Shown: one piece after another, positions 52,857-61,576 of the stretch
How positions within the stretch are numbered: position 1 is the first letter of the stretch
Layout of the letters: every line of letters begins with the position of its first letter
Origin: Acidobacteriota bacterium
GTDB lineage: Bacteria; Acidobacteriota; Vicinamibacteria; Vicinamibacterales; JAHECP01
Assembly: GCA_024641665.1 (NCBI GenBank)
Contig: JAHECP010000004.1
Location: 1 to 64,000, forward strand
Direction: 5' to 3'
Length of the DNA: 64,000 nucleotides
The notes under the pieces: generated by a model
What the model was told of the DNA's origin: nothing
Database searches by the model: none
What the model saw: the letters and a program-made list of their open reading frames with translations, nothing else
Program-made: the position numbers and the translations under genes

Positions 52857-55184
52857 TCAGTCGCGAGCCAGGGCGCCCGCGGCTTCCAGCTCGAGATCCA
52901 GGTACGACTCCTTGCTCACGTCGATGGCGACGCCCTGGATCGTGCCGCCCGTGAACTTTGCCGGGCTCTTGTACTCCTGGCTCACGTTGTCTTCGCTGTC
53001 GTAGCCGATGCAGAGACCATCGCCGCCCAGCGAGAACTTGCCGACCTGGGCCTTCATCGGGCCTTCGGCGACGACCTGCTCATCCACGTAGAGCTTGGCG
53101 GTGCCCAGCGACTCGTGATACTGGCCTGCCTTTTCCCGGATGAACTCCACGCCCAGGACGTGCTTGCCCGGCGTGAGCACACCCGACACGAACTTCTGCT
53201 CGGGCTTGATGCCCAGGAAGTTGTAGACGTAGAACAGCTTCTGGTCCTTGATGAAGAGGCTGTGTCCGCCGAAGCGCGAGCCGTGGGCGAAGAGGACCCC
53301 CGAGGCCTTTGCCGTGATGTCCACGTCCGCCACGATCTTGTACGACCGCCCGCGAACGTTGGCGCAGACTGCCTCAGGTACCGGGGAAGTGCCGGGGTAG
53401 TACACGTAGCGGGTACGGGGCGCTTCCTCGGACGGGCGCTCGATGGTGAGCTGTTCGACAGCGGAGCGGTCGTCGAGCGGCAGCACCATGTTCTTCTCCG
53501 CCTCCTCGAACCAGGCCTTGACCAGCGCCTCGAGCTTCTCGGGGTGCTGCGTGGCCAGATCCGTCGACTCGGAGCGATCCGCATCCACGTGGTAGAGCTC
53601 CCACCGGTCCTTGTCGAAGTGGCCCTTGCCGCTGATCGGCGCATGAACGGCGGAGGCTCTCCAGCCGTTCTCCCAGATGCCGCGGGTGCCGAGCATGGCG
53701 TAATACTGCCGCTTCTTCTGGGTCGGGCCGTCGGGCTTCGCGTCGAAGCTGTACTTCATCGAGACGCCGTTCAACGGGTACTGCTCGACACCCTTGTAGA
53801 CCTTGGGCATCTCGAGGCCACAGGCTTCCAGGATTGTCGGCACGATGTCGACGGAATGGTGGTACTGGTTCCGGACCTCGCCGCGGGCCTTGATGCCCTT
53901 GGGCCACGAGATGACCATCGGGTCGCAAGTGCCGCCCGAGTACTCCGAGTACCGCTTGAACATCTTGAACGGCGTCGAGAAGGCAACCGCCCATCCGGTC
54001 GGAAAGTGTTCGTAGGTTTCCGGCCCGCCCAGGACGTTCAGGAGCTTCATGTTCTCGGCCAGCTCGTCCGGGAAGCCGTTGAAGAACTTGTTCTCGTTGA
54101 CCGAGCCGTTCGGCGTGCCCTCGCCGGACGCGCCGTTGTCCGCGGCGTAGAGGACGATGGTGTTGTCGAGCTGCCCGCTCTTCTCGAGGTAGTCGATGAT
54201 GCGGCCCACCTGCGCGTCGGTGTACTCCGAGAACGCGGCGTAGACCTCGGCCAGGCGCGAGAACAGCTTCTTCTCGTCGGCGTTGAGCGTGTTCCAGGGA
54301 CGCACGGCGTCGGCAGGGTTCGCCATGTCGTCCGGCATCGGATTGATCGGGGTGAGCTTGGTGTCCTTGGGCAGGATGCCCTTCGCGATCATGCGCGGCA
54401 GCACCCACTCGCGGTACGCCTCGTAGCCGTCGTCGAACTTGCCCTTGTACTTCTCGATGTAGTCCTTCGGGACATGGTGCGGAGCATGGTTGGCGCCCGG
54501 GCAGAACCACATGTACCACGGCTTCGAAGGGTTGCTCGCCTTCTGGTCGCGGATCATCTTCAGCGCCTGGTCGGCGAGGTCCTTGGACAGGTGATAGCCC
54601 TCTTCCGGGCCGTACGGCTGGTCGATGAAATGGTTGTCCTCGACGAGGCTCGGATACCACTGGTTGGTCTCACCACCGAGGAAACCGTAGAAGCGGTCGA
54701 AGCCCTGGTTGAGCGGCCACTGCTTGCGGCTCGCGCCCGGGGCGATGTCCTGCTCCGCGACATTGTGGTTCTTGCCCAGCCAGAAGGTGCTCCAGCCGCC
54801 GTCCTGCAGGATCTGCCCGATGGTGGCGCATTGTTCCGGCAGGCGGCCGTGCGCGCCGGGGAATCCGTTGGCGCCTTCCGTGATGCAGGCCATGCCGTTG
54901 ACGTGGTGGTTGCGTCCGGTCAGGCAGGTGGACCGGGTCGGCGAGCAGAGCGCCGTCGTGTGCCACTGCGAGTACATCAGGCCCCGGTCGGCCAGTTTCT
55001 GCAGCGTCGGCATCTCGATCCGGCCACCGAATGGCGACCAGGACGCAAGACCGGTGTCGTCGTAGAGAACGAACAGGATGTTCGGCGCTCCCTCGGGCGC
55101 TCGCTTCGCGGTGTACGGACCCCAGTCCGCGACCGAGTCGCGAACATCGAGCTTGATGACGCCTTTGAACGGCTTCTTCTCCAT
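52857..55184 (-). CDS. Arylsulfatase, Cys-type (sulfatase 5, tandem duplicate)
   Basis: The 775-aa sulfatase is nearly identical to sulfatase 4, with Cys80 in HTTALCSPTRSTCLTGRNHH. Differences cluster in the N-terminal substrate region (GANGFPGAHGRLPE here, TSGYPGQHGRLPE-like there) and in the hinge before the C-terminal domain (RSAVEQLTIERPSEEAPRTR). These could tune specificity. It directly follows the radical-SAM maturase gene (39-base gap), which should convert its Cys to formylglycine in the cytoplasm. No signal peptide. Confidence 0.94.
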   Translation of the reverse strand: MEKKPFKGVIKLDVRDSVADWGPYTAKRAPEGAPNILFVLYDDTGLASWSPFGGRIEMPTLQKLADRGLMYSQWHTTALCSPTRSTCLTGRNHHVNGMACITEGANGFPGAHGRLPEQCATIGQILQDGGWSTFWLGKNHNVAEQDIAPGASRKQWPLNQGFDRFYGFLGGETNQWYPSLVEDNHFIDQPYGPEEGYHLSKDLADQALKMIRDQKASNPSKPWYMWFCPGANHAPHHVPKDYIEKYKGKFDDGYEAYREWVLPRMIAKGILPKDTKLTPINPMPDDMANPADAVRPWNTLNADEKKLFSRLAEVYAAFSEYTDAQVGRIIDYLEKSGQLDNTIVLYAADNGASGEGTPNGSVNENKFFNGFPDELAENMKLLNVLGGPETYEHFPTGWAVAFSTPFKMFKRYSEYSGGTCDPMVISWPKGIKARGEVRNQYHHSVDIVPTILEACGLEMPKVYKGVEQYPLNGVSMKYSFDAKPDGPTQKKRQYYAMLGTRGIWENGWRASAVHAPISGKGHFDKDRWELYHVDADRSESTDLATQHPEKLEALVKAWFEEAEKNMVLPLDDRSAVEQLTIERPSEEAPRTRYVYYPGTSPVPEAVCANVRGRSYKIVADVDITAKASGVLFAHGSRFGGHSLFIKDQKLFYVYNFLGIKPEQKFVSGVLTPGKHVLGVEFIREKAGQYHESLGTAKLYVDEQVVAEGPMKAQVGKFSLGGDGLCIGYDSEDNVSQEYKSPAKFTGGTIQGVAIDVSKESYLDLELEAAGALARD

Positions 55185-55223
55185 GGTGTCGATCTCTCCT
55201 GTGTGTGAATGTGGAGCCCCGGG

Positions 55224-56501
55224 TCACGCGCTTTCAGCGTGGGACGGGTGCCGTGGCTGCGCGGTGGCATCCTCCGGCATCTGCATGATCTCGTCCGCGT
55301 AGCGGCCCTGCTTCAGCAGCCCCGCCATGATCTTCATCGGCTTGTCGATATGCGTGAAGAACGCCTTGTAGCCGGCGCACAGATAGTTCAACCCGTCCTG
55401 GCCGTCGGGGGTCTTGATGAAACGGTTGCGCGGGCATTCGCCGTAACAGGCGAACAGCACCGGGCATTGCTTGCAGAAGGTCGGCAAGGTGTCGTACTTC
55501 GCCTGGCCGAAACGACGTTGCTTCTCCGAGGCGACCAGCGTCTTGAGCGGGGTGTCCTTGACGTTGCCCAACAGGTGATCCGGCTCGACGTAGTGGTCGC
55601 AGGAGTACACGTCGCCGTTGTGCTCCATCGCCAGGGCCCTGCCGCACGTCGGCGAGATGATGCAGGCGTTGTGCTGTCCGAGCCAGCTGCCCAGGGCGAT
55701 GTCGAAGGTCGTGACGTACACCTTCCCGACGTCGGTCCGCACCCATTCATCGAAGATGGCGATCAGGAACTGACCGAACTGCTCGGCGGTCACCGTTCGC
55801 TCGGTGACCAAGCTCCCTTCCTGCTTGTACAAGGGCCGATCCCGGCCCCTCAGTCCGCCCCACCCTTCGTTGGCCGCCGCGATCGTCTCCGGGGTCGCCC
55901 GCTCGACGATCGGGATCAGCTGGATGTACTGCGCCTGCAGCTCGTCGCGGAAGAAGCGGTAGACCTCGAGAGGGTGGTTGGCGTTCGCGGCGTGTATCGT
56001 GCAGAGGATGTTGACGTCGACGCCGTGCTTGCGCAGGCAGTTCCAGCTGCGAATCACGTCGTCGAAGCTGCCGTCGTTCTGCTTGGTGACGCGGTAGGCG
56101 TCGTGCAGTTCGCGCGGCCCGTCCACGCTCAAGCCCACCAGATAGTTGTTCGACTTGAAGAAGGCGGCCCACTCATCATCCACCAGCGTGCCGTTGGTCT
56201 GAATCGTGTGGAGAATGCGCTGGTGCGGCTGGCGGTACCGTTCGGCCAGCTCGACCGAGCGCCGGTAGAAGTCCAGCCCGCGCAGCATCGGCTCGCCGCC
56301 CTGCCAGGCGACGTCCACCTGGGGCCCCGGGGACGATTGCATCAGCTGGCGGAGGTACGTCTCCAGGGTGTCCTCGGTCATCAGCGGGCTCTCGCGCTCC
56401 GCATAGAGGAGTTCCTTCGACAGGAAGAAGCAGTACTTGCAGCTCAGGTTGCAGGCCGCGCCGGCGGGCTTGGCGAGAAGGTGATACGGGGCTGTCTGCA
56501 T
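55224..56501 (-). CDS. Anaerobic sulfatase-maturating enzyme (radical SAM, SPASS)
   Basis: The 425-aa radical-SAM enzyme should oxidise the sulfatase Cys to formylglycine. The SAM cluster motif is CNLSCKYC (Cys17, 21, 24). VAWQGGEPMLRGLDFY and TIQTNGTLVDDEWAAFF follow. The C-terminal SPASS region holds CGRALAMEHNGDVYSCDHYV and CKQCPVLFACYGECPRNRF, with cysteines for two auxiliary clusters. It is the first gene of the sulfatase unit, 60 bases behind a sigma-54 transcription start. All five downstream sulfatases are Cys-type, the substrate class this enzyme family accepts. Matches the anSME/AslB-like family. Confidence 0.93.
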   Translation of the reverse strand: MQTAPYHLLAKPAGAACNLSCKYCFFLSKELLYAERESPLMTEDTLETYLRQLMQSSPGPQVDVAWQGGEPMLRGLDFYRRSVELAERYRQPHQRILHTIQTNGTLVDDEWAAFFKSNNYLVGLSVDGPRELHDAYRVTKQNDGSFDDVIRSWNCLRKHGVDVNILCTIHAANANHPLEVYRFFRDELQAQYIQLIPIVERATPETIAAANEGWGGLRGRDRPLYKQEGSLVTERTVTAEQFGQFLIAIFDEWVRTDVGKVYVTTFDIALGSWLGQHNACIISPTCGRALAMEHNGDVYSCDHYVEPDHLLGNVKDTPLKTLVASEKQRRFGQAKYDTLPTFCKQCPVLFACYGECPRNRFIKTPDGQDGLNYLCAGYKAFFTHIDKPMKIMAGLLKQGRYADEIMQMPEDATAQPRHPSHAESA

Positions 56502-56573
56502 CTTCGCTAGTCTCGGGTTGCGAGCTCGTCTGGTTCCGGACCTCAGCCCTCGAGGGGGTTCGGATCGTCGTTG

Positions 56574-56589
56574 AGCAAGTCGCGGACCA
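56574..56589 (-). promoter_or_regulatory. Sigma-54 (-24/-12) promoter of the sulfatase unit
   Basis: The minus strand reads TGGTCCG-CGAC-TTGCT, very close to the RpoN consensus. Transcription should start near 56563. Confidence 0.77.
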
Positions 56590-56702
56590 ACCGACCCTGC
56601 TGGATGACGGCCTCTAAGTTGCTGACGGAGCCGCTGAATGGCGATGAATGTTGTACGAGTGACACGATCGCGGCCTGGCGCTCACGGGAAGTAGTGGAAC
56701 GC

Positions 56703-56718
56703 TCACAACCTGCGGTGA
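56703..56718. promoter_or_regulatory. Enhancer-like palindrome, site 4
   Basis: TCACAACCTGCGGTGA inside the longer inverted repeat ACGCTCAC-N8-GTGAGCGT; one mismatch to consensus. Centred 123 bp upstream of the sulfatase promoter. On the other side no correctly spaced -24/-12 was found before the SulP gene. The 307-bp gap holds only these elements. Confidence 0.73.
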
Positions 56719-56808
56719 GCGTCCTGCCCCGTCCCCCTGGCGGACGCGCGCTGCTGCGGGAACGGTCGGGCGCCGACGACGGCAGGATTTGCGAGTGGGG
56801 AGTCAGAT

Positions 56809-58485
56809 GTGACGAGACGAGGACGATGGGCCCCTGGCTTCGGCGCACTGCGCGAGTATCAGGCTTCCTGGCTGCCGAGCGACGTGATGGCCGGGCTGTC
56901 GGTCGCCGCCATCCAGATTCCCACGGCCATCGCCTACGCCGGGCTGGCCGGTTTCGCTCCCGAGGTCGGCCTGTACGCGAGTGTCCTCCCGCTGGTCGCC
57001 TACGCGTTGCTCGGATCCTCGCGCCAGCTCATCGTCGGACCGGACTCGGCCACGTGCGCGATGGTGGCCGCCGCGCTGATCCCGCTGGCGGGCCACGATC
57101 CGCACCGGTACCTGGACTACTCGGTCGTGCTCGCGGTGTTCGTCGGAGTGCTGTCCGTGCTCGGCGGCATCGCCCGCCTCGGGTTCATCGCCGACTTTCT
57201 GGCGCGGCCCATTCTGACCGGCTTTCTCAACGGCATCGGCCTCAGCATCGTCGGCGGGCAGCTCGGGAAGCTCTTTGGCATCCAACTGGTATCCCGCGAG
57301 TTCCTGGGCCAGCTCTGGGAGTTCGCCTCCCGGCTCGGCGAGACGCACGGGCCCACGCTGGCGCTCGGTGTGGCGCTGCTCGCCGTGCTGATCGCGTTGA
57401 AGCGCCTGACGCCGCGCGTCCCTGTCCCGCTCGTGGGCGTGGTCCTGGGCGGCCTGCTGGTCTTCGTCTTCGACCTGGGCGCCCGGGGCGTGCAGGTGCT
57501 GGGCGAGGTGCCGGCCGGGCTCCCGGCGCTCGGCGTCCCCTCGATCGAACCGAACGACCTTCGCTCGCTCGCGACGGCCGCGCTGGGCATCGCCCTGGTG
57601 AGCTACTGCAGCGCCATGCTCACGGCGCGCTCCTTCGCGGCCAGGAACAGCTACGAGATCGACGCCAGCCAGGACTTCATCGCCCTCGGCGTCGCCAATC
57701 TGGCGGCCGGCCTGTCGCGAGGCTTCGTGATCAGCGGTGCGGATTCGCGCACCGCGGTCAACGACGCGGTGGGCGGCAAGTCGCGGCTGACGGGACTCGT
57801 CGCCGCGACAGCCACCGGCGCCGTCCTGCTGTTCCTCACCTGGCCGATGCGCTACATTCCCGGCCCCGCGCTCGCCGCCGTGCTCATCATGGCGGGCGTC
57901 GGGCTCGTCGACGTGGCGACGCTCGTCACGCTGCGGACCGTCGCCCGCTTCGAGTTCCGGCTGTCGGTCGCCACGACGCTCGGCGTGCTGATCGTCGGAG
58001 TGCTGCCCGGCATTCTCATCGCGGTGGCGCTGGCGATCGTGAAGCTGCTGAGCCTGGCGTCGCGCCCGAGCGACGCCATCCTCGGCGAAGTGCCCGGTCG
58101 TGACGGCTACCACGACATCGCGGGGCAGGCAGACGCGAAGACCGTACCGGGCCTGCTCGTGTACCGCTTCGACGCCGCGCCCCTGTTCTTCAACGCCGAC
58201 TACTTCAAGCAGCGCGTCCGGGCGGCCGTCGCCTTGGCCCCAGTCACGCCGCGGTGGTTTCTCTACAGCGCCGAGGCCGCGAACGTGCTGGATTTCACCG
58301 GATCGGAAGCCATCGAGCAGCTTCGCCGCGAGCTCGCCGCGCAGGGCATCGCGTTCGCGGTCGCCCGCTCGCGCGGGCTGTTCGACGCCATGCTGCGCCG
58401 CACGGGCCTGGCCGATCGGATCGGCGCGGACCACGTCTTTCCCTCAGTGCGAAGCGGGGTGCAGGCCTATCTCGAGCGAGGCTGA
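56809..58485 (+). CDS. SulP family anion (sulfate) permease with STAS domain
   Basis: The 558-aa protein starts at a GTG. The SulP membrane domain has SDVMAGLSVAAIQIPTAIAY, AGLAGFAPEVGLYASVLPLV and about a dozen hydrophobic helices. A C-terminal STAS domain follows (about 440-550; FLYSAEAANVLDFTGSEAIE). SulP proteins carry sulfate, bicarbonate or organic anions. It is divergent from the radical-SAM/sulfatase unit, so coupling to sulfate freed from sulfate esters is a reasonable guess. Its stop lies two bases from the end of the convergent MltF-like gene. Confidence 0.93.
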   Translation: MTRRGRWAPGFGALREYQASWLPSDVMAGLSVAAIQIPTAIAYAGLAGFAPEVGLYASVLPLVAYALLGSSRQLIVGPDSATCAMVAAALIPLAGHDPHRYLDYSVVLAVFVGVLSVLGGIARLGFIADFLARPILTGFLNGIGLSIVGGQLGKLFGIQLVSREFLGQLWEFASRLGETHGPTLALGVALLAVLIALKRLTPRVPVPLVGVVLGGLLVFVFDLGARGVQVLGEVPAGLPALGVPSIEPNDLRSLATAALGIALVSYCSAMLTARSFAARNSYEIDASQDFIALGVANLAAGLSRGFVISGADSRTAVNDAVGGKSRLTGLVAATATGAVLLFLTWPMRYIPGPALAAVLIMAGVGLVDVATLVTLRTVARFEFRLSVATTLGVLIVGVLPGILIAVALAIVKLLSLASRPSDAILGEVPGRDGYHDIAGQADAKTVPGLLVYRFDAAPLFFNADYFKQRVRAAVALAPVTPRWFLYSAEAANVLDFTGSEAIEQLRRELAAQGIAFAVARSRGLFDAMLRRTGLADRIGADHVFPSVRSGVQAYLERG

Positions 58486-58487
58486 GA

Positions 58488-60032
58488 TTACGGGAGGTGT
58501 CGGACCTTCGCCTTCGCCGCGTCGCGTTGCGCCCGCTGCTCGGTGGCCAGCCGGTACGCGACGTAGTACTTGTAGATGTTGCTGACGTACTGGACAGTCT
58601 CGCGGCCAATCCGCTCCGAGGCGACGCGCTCGACGTTGCCGAACCAGACGTTGGGATCGAGACCCTTCTGCGGCGCCTCGCGCCGGAGCTGCTTGACGCG
58701 TCCCGGCCCGGCATTGTACGCGGCGAGCGTCATCAGGCCCTTGTCGAGCTTGTCCATGGGCTCGTTCGCGAAGTACCGGTCCATCATGAACCGCATGTAC
58801 TTCACGCCGGCGTGGATGTTGGGCTCGAGCTGGGTGATATCGCCGACGTCGAGCTCCTGTCCGGTGCTCGGCAAGACCTGCATCACGCCAATCGCGCCAC
58901 TGGGGTTCCTGACGGTCTGGTCCAGGGTCGATTCCTGGTAGCCCTGGGCCGCCATGAGCAGGTAGTCGATGTTGTACTGGGTCCCGTACTTCTGGAACAG
59001 ACCGACCACGGCCAGGAACTTCTTGCGCTCGGCCTCCGACTCGGCGTCCTTCACGTACTTGACGCTCTCCAGGTAGCGGTGCTCGAGCACGTTACGGAAC
59101 ATGTCGCCCTTCCCGTGCTTCCGGACCCACGAGTTGAGCACCTCTCGCAGCCGGGGATTCTCCTTGCGCACCGCGACGGCCAGGTTGCCGCCGGACCGCA
59201 CGGCGATGTCGCGGTGGACGTTCAGCGTGGTGAACACCTGGCTCCAGAACTCGGCCAGATAGTCGTCCACGACGGTGGCCTCCACGAGGCCGGCGTTGAC
59301 CATCTCGAGCAGATCGTCGTCTTCGAGGACCTCCGGGGCCGGCTTGATCACCGCCGGCGGCAGGCCGCGCGCCTTCAGTTGCTCGTTCAGGGCGACCAGA
59401 CTCGCGTAGTAGCTGCTCGACTGGCGGACGAACACGTCTCGGCCGGACAGATCGGCCGCCGAGGCGATCCGCGGCGCCGCGGGCCCGGTGACCACCACTT
59501 CGCTCACCTTGGTGCGCGTCGGCTCGGTGAAGTCGACGAGCGCCTGCCGCTCGGGCGTGACGGTCAGCATGGCCGCCACCACGTCGACTTTGCCGGCCAC
59601 GAGCGCGGGCAGGAGCTGGTCGCGCGGCAGCGGCACGAACACCACGTGCACCTTGAGGTTCCCGGTCTTCAGTTGCACGTTCAGATCGTCCTCGAAGCGC
59701 TTCAAGGACTCGTACGCCAGCCCGCGCTGCTGCCCCTTGTCGATGAAGTAGTGCGTCCGGTTGAAGGTCACGCCCACCCGGATCATGCGACGCGCGACCA
59801 GCGCGTCGAAGTCGCCGGTGAACGGCCTGTCCATCAACGCGCGCACGTCCGGCGGAAGGACATCGTACGGAGAGGCGACCTGCGGAATGGGCGCTTCGGG
59901 GGCCGACGCCATCGGTTCGGCGGCGGGCGGCGTCGCCGGCTGGTTCTCGTCCGACCGGCCCGAGCAGGCCGTGGCCGCGACGGCGAGCAGGGCGAGCGCG
60001 ACACGCCTCGTCAGGAACGTCGGTATTGGCAT
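58488..60032 (-). CDS. MltF-like lytic transglycosylase with substrate-binding-protein domain
   Basis: The 514-aa lipoprotein has a lipobox at TACSG. The N-terminal half is a SBP_bac_3-type domain (about 85-310; IRVGVTFNRTHYFIDKGQQR, DVVAAMLTVTPERQALVDFT). The C-terminal half is an SLT lytic transglycosylase with catalytic Glu in AAQGYQESTLDQTVRNPSGA and the motifs GVMQVLPSTG and LMTLAAYNAGPGRVKQLRRE. This is the MltF architecture: a regulatory binding domain controlling peptidoglycan cleavage. It is the last gene of the minus-strand unit headed by DUF1622. Confidence 0.92.
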   Translation of the reverse strand: MPIPTFLTRRVALALLAVAATACSGRSDENQPATPPAAEPMASAPEAPIPQVASPYDVLPPDVRALMDRPFTGDFDALVARRMIRVGVTFNRTHYFIDKGQQRGLAYESLKRFEDDLNVQLKTGNLKVHVVFVPLPRDQLLPALVAGKVDVVAAMLTVTPERQALVDFTEPTRTKVSEVVVTGPAAPRIASAADLSGRDVFVRQSSSYYASLVALNEQLKARGLPPAVIKPAPEVLEDDDLLEMVNAGLVEATVVDDYLAEFWSQVFTTLNVHRDIAVRSGGNLAVAVRKENPRLREVLNSWVRKHGKGDMFRNVLEHRYLESVKYVKDAESEAERKKFLAVVGLFQKYGTQYNIDYLLMAAQGYQESTLDQTVRNPSGAIGVMQVLPSTGQELDVGDITQLEPNIHAGVKYMRFMMDRYFANEPMDKLDKGLMTLAAYNAGPGRVKQLRREAPQKGLDPNVWFGNVERVASERIGRETVQYVSNIYKYYVAYRLATEQRAQRDAAKAKVRHLP

Positions 60033-60038
60033 GCGATG

Positions 60039-60428
60039 TCACCCGCGGAAGAGCGCGGCCAGGAAGGCCACGAGCCCCATGAGGGAAATGACAGCGGCGA
60101 CGACGACCGCGACCGATCGTCGGGTCGTGCCAAGCTCGGCTTGCAGTTGTCGCATATGTCGGCGGTGCTCGACCGTGCTCAGGACGAGCGCCGCCAGGCC
60201 GGTGCCAATCATAGTCATCCCGAACTGCCTGGGGGTGAGCAGGCGGCCCGTCGCGGGAGCTCCGCGGCCGGCTTCGAACTCGAAGAACTTGTAGATCGTG
60301 AAGCCGAACGTGATGAGCGATGTCGCGGTCCTGACCCACGCCATCATCGTGCGCTCGTAGGCGAGCCACGTGCGGTCGAAGGCGAGCCGGGTCCCGGCGT
60401 CTGGTGATGGCGCGGGCGTGGAATTCAC
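60039..60428 (-). CDS. DUF202 (YidH-type) membrane protein
   Basis: The 129-aa inner-membrane protein has the DUF202 signature TWLAYERTMMAWVRTATSLI, then TFGFTIYKFFEF, and three hydrophobic helices in all. The family's function is unknown. It lies six bases before the MltF-like gene and 45 after the neighbouring membrane protein. Confidence 0.9.
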   Translation of the reverse strand: MNSTPAPSPDAGTRLAFDRTWLAYERTMMAWVRTATSLITFGFTIYKFFEFEAGRGAPATGRLLTPRQFGMTMIGTGLAALVLSTVEHRRHMRQLQAELGTTRRSVAVVVAAVISLMGLVAFLAALFRG

Positions 60429-60473
60429 GAGTACTCTCCCTGTGTCTCTGGGCCGGCCACCGTTCGCCGGCGC

Positions 60474-60875
60474 TCAGTGCCGCCTGTCACGCCGACCCAT
60501 CAACGCCCCAAGCCGGCCGACCGGACCTCGAACCAGCAGATAGGGGACGCAGGCCAGAAGAAACGCCACGATGAACATTTCCGCCGGGTACAGCCACCGG
60601 AACACCACGACCTGGTACACGGCGTCGATGATCAAGGCGATGACGAACACCTTGGCCACGGCCTTCCAGCCCTCGCGCATGAGATCGCGCCGCTCGGCCG
60701 GACTCGTCAGAATCGCCCAGAAATACGGCGGCCGGTTGGCCCGCGCATCCTGGAGTCCCCCGCGGACGGCCAGGACGGTCGCCACCAGGGGCTGCAGGAG
60801 GAGGCGAAACGACAGCGGTCCGCCGATGCGGCCGCCGAGGTTCTCCCAGATTCGTGCGAGCACGTCCTCGATCAC
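60474..60875 (-). CDS. Small membrane protein of unknown family
   Basis: The 133-aa protein has hydrophobic helices around LLLQPLVATVLAVRGGLQDA, VFVIALIIDAVYQVVVFRWL and EMFIVAFLLACVPYLLVRGP, with a basic tail (GRRDRRH). Its start overlaps the DUF1622 stop by four bases, so the two are coupled. I do not recognise a specific function. Confidence 0.8.
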   Translation of the reverse strand: MIEDVLARIWENLGGRIGGPLSFRLLLQPLVATVLAVRGGLQDARANRPPYFWAILTSPAERRDLMREGWKAVAKVFVIALIIDAVYQVVVFRWLYPAEMFIVAFLLACVPYLLVRGPVGRLGALMGRRDRRH

Positions 60876-61282
60876 GACACGTCCTCCCCTCCGGTTCCCG
60901 CGCCGGATGCCTGTGTGGGGGCGTCAGCGGTCTGCCAGGGCCAGCGGCCCTCCGCCTCCACGACCAGCGACCAGCTCAGGAACGTGCGGACCACCACGAG
61001 CGCGCCGAGAACGGCCACGTTCGTCAGCGTCGATTCGAGCAGGACCGTCCTGACGATGTCCGCCGCGACGAGAAACTCGAGGCCGAGCATCAGCGCTTTG
61101 GCCAGGTGCTGCTTGTAGGACTGATAGGCATCGGCGTGGCGGCTGTTCAGGTGGAGCAGAAAGCGCGTGGTGCCGTACACCACGGCGATCAGGATGACCG
61201 CGACGGCCAGCGCCTCGATACCCAGCGCCGACGCCTCGATCACCCGATGAACCAGCGCTCCGAAACCACCGCTGTCGTTCAC
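60872..61282 (-). CDS. DUF1622 membrane protein
   Basis: The 136-aa protein starts at a GTG (VNDSGGFGALVHRVIEASAL). Three or four transmembrane helices follow (ALAVAVILIAVVYGTTRFLL, LGLEFLVAADIVRTVLLEST, NVAVLGALVVVRTFLSWSLV), with the DUF1622 signature LGLEFLxAADIVRT. Function unknown. It is the first gene behind the minus-strand sigma-54 promoter at 61387 and is coupled (ATGA) to the next gene. An ATG at 61369 would add an unlikely Pro/Arg-rich extension. Confidence 0.87.
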   Translation of the reverse strand: MNDSGGFGALVHRVIEASALGIEALAVAVILIAVVYGTTRFLLHLNSRHADAYQSYKQHLAKALMLGLEFLVAADIVRTVLLESTLTNVAVLGALVVVRTFLSWSLVVEAEGRWPWQTADAPTQASGAGTGGEDVS

Positions 61283-61386
61283 GTGGCTCCCCCCGGTCGG
61301 ACTCTTGCCATCACTTGCGTTCGTGCCTGGCCGCGGCGACATGCCGCGGACTTGCGGACACGGGTGCATCCATCACCGCCACGTAC

Positions 61387-61402
61387 CGCAAGACGGGGGC
61401 CA
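61387..61402 (-). promoter_or_regulatory. Sigma-54 (-24/-12) promoter, left of a shared enhancer
   Basis: The minus strand reads TGGCCCC-CGTC-TTGCG with correct spacing. The -24 element lies 88 bp from the centre of palindrome site 5. It should drive the DUF1622 - membrane protein - DUF202 - MltF unit. Confidence 0.68.
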
Positions 61403-61480
61403 ACTCGCCGTGCGTCGGCCGTGATGGAATGCCCGAGTTTCGAGGGGTTTCGGCGCGAACTGCGGTGTCCCGCCCGCGAA

Positions 61481-61496
61481 TCACCACATGCTGTGA
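61481..61496. promoter_or_regulatory. Enhancer-like palindrome, site 5 (shared by divergent promoters)
   Basis: TCACCACATGCTGTGA, two mismatches to consensus. It sits midway in a 436-bp gap between divergent genes. -24/-12 elements lie at almost equal distance on the two sides (88 and 90 bp). No other feature is seen in this gap. Confidence 0.68.
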
Positions 61497-61576
61497 GCGC
61501 CATCCCGGTCGGCTGGAAGGCCGGCGCAAACCGCGAACGTGCCGCGCGGAATCCTGAGGCGGCGGGCCATCCGATC

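Noticed and set aside
56645-56662. ATGTTGTACGAGTGAC as a further enhancer site
   Set aside because: Only one half resembles the palindrome; the other half does not fit.
56722-56850. Possible sigma-54 promoter towards the SulP gene
   Set aside because: TGG at 56738 has a GC one base too close for -24/-12 spacing, and other candidates fail the spacing as well.
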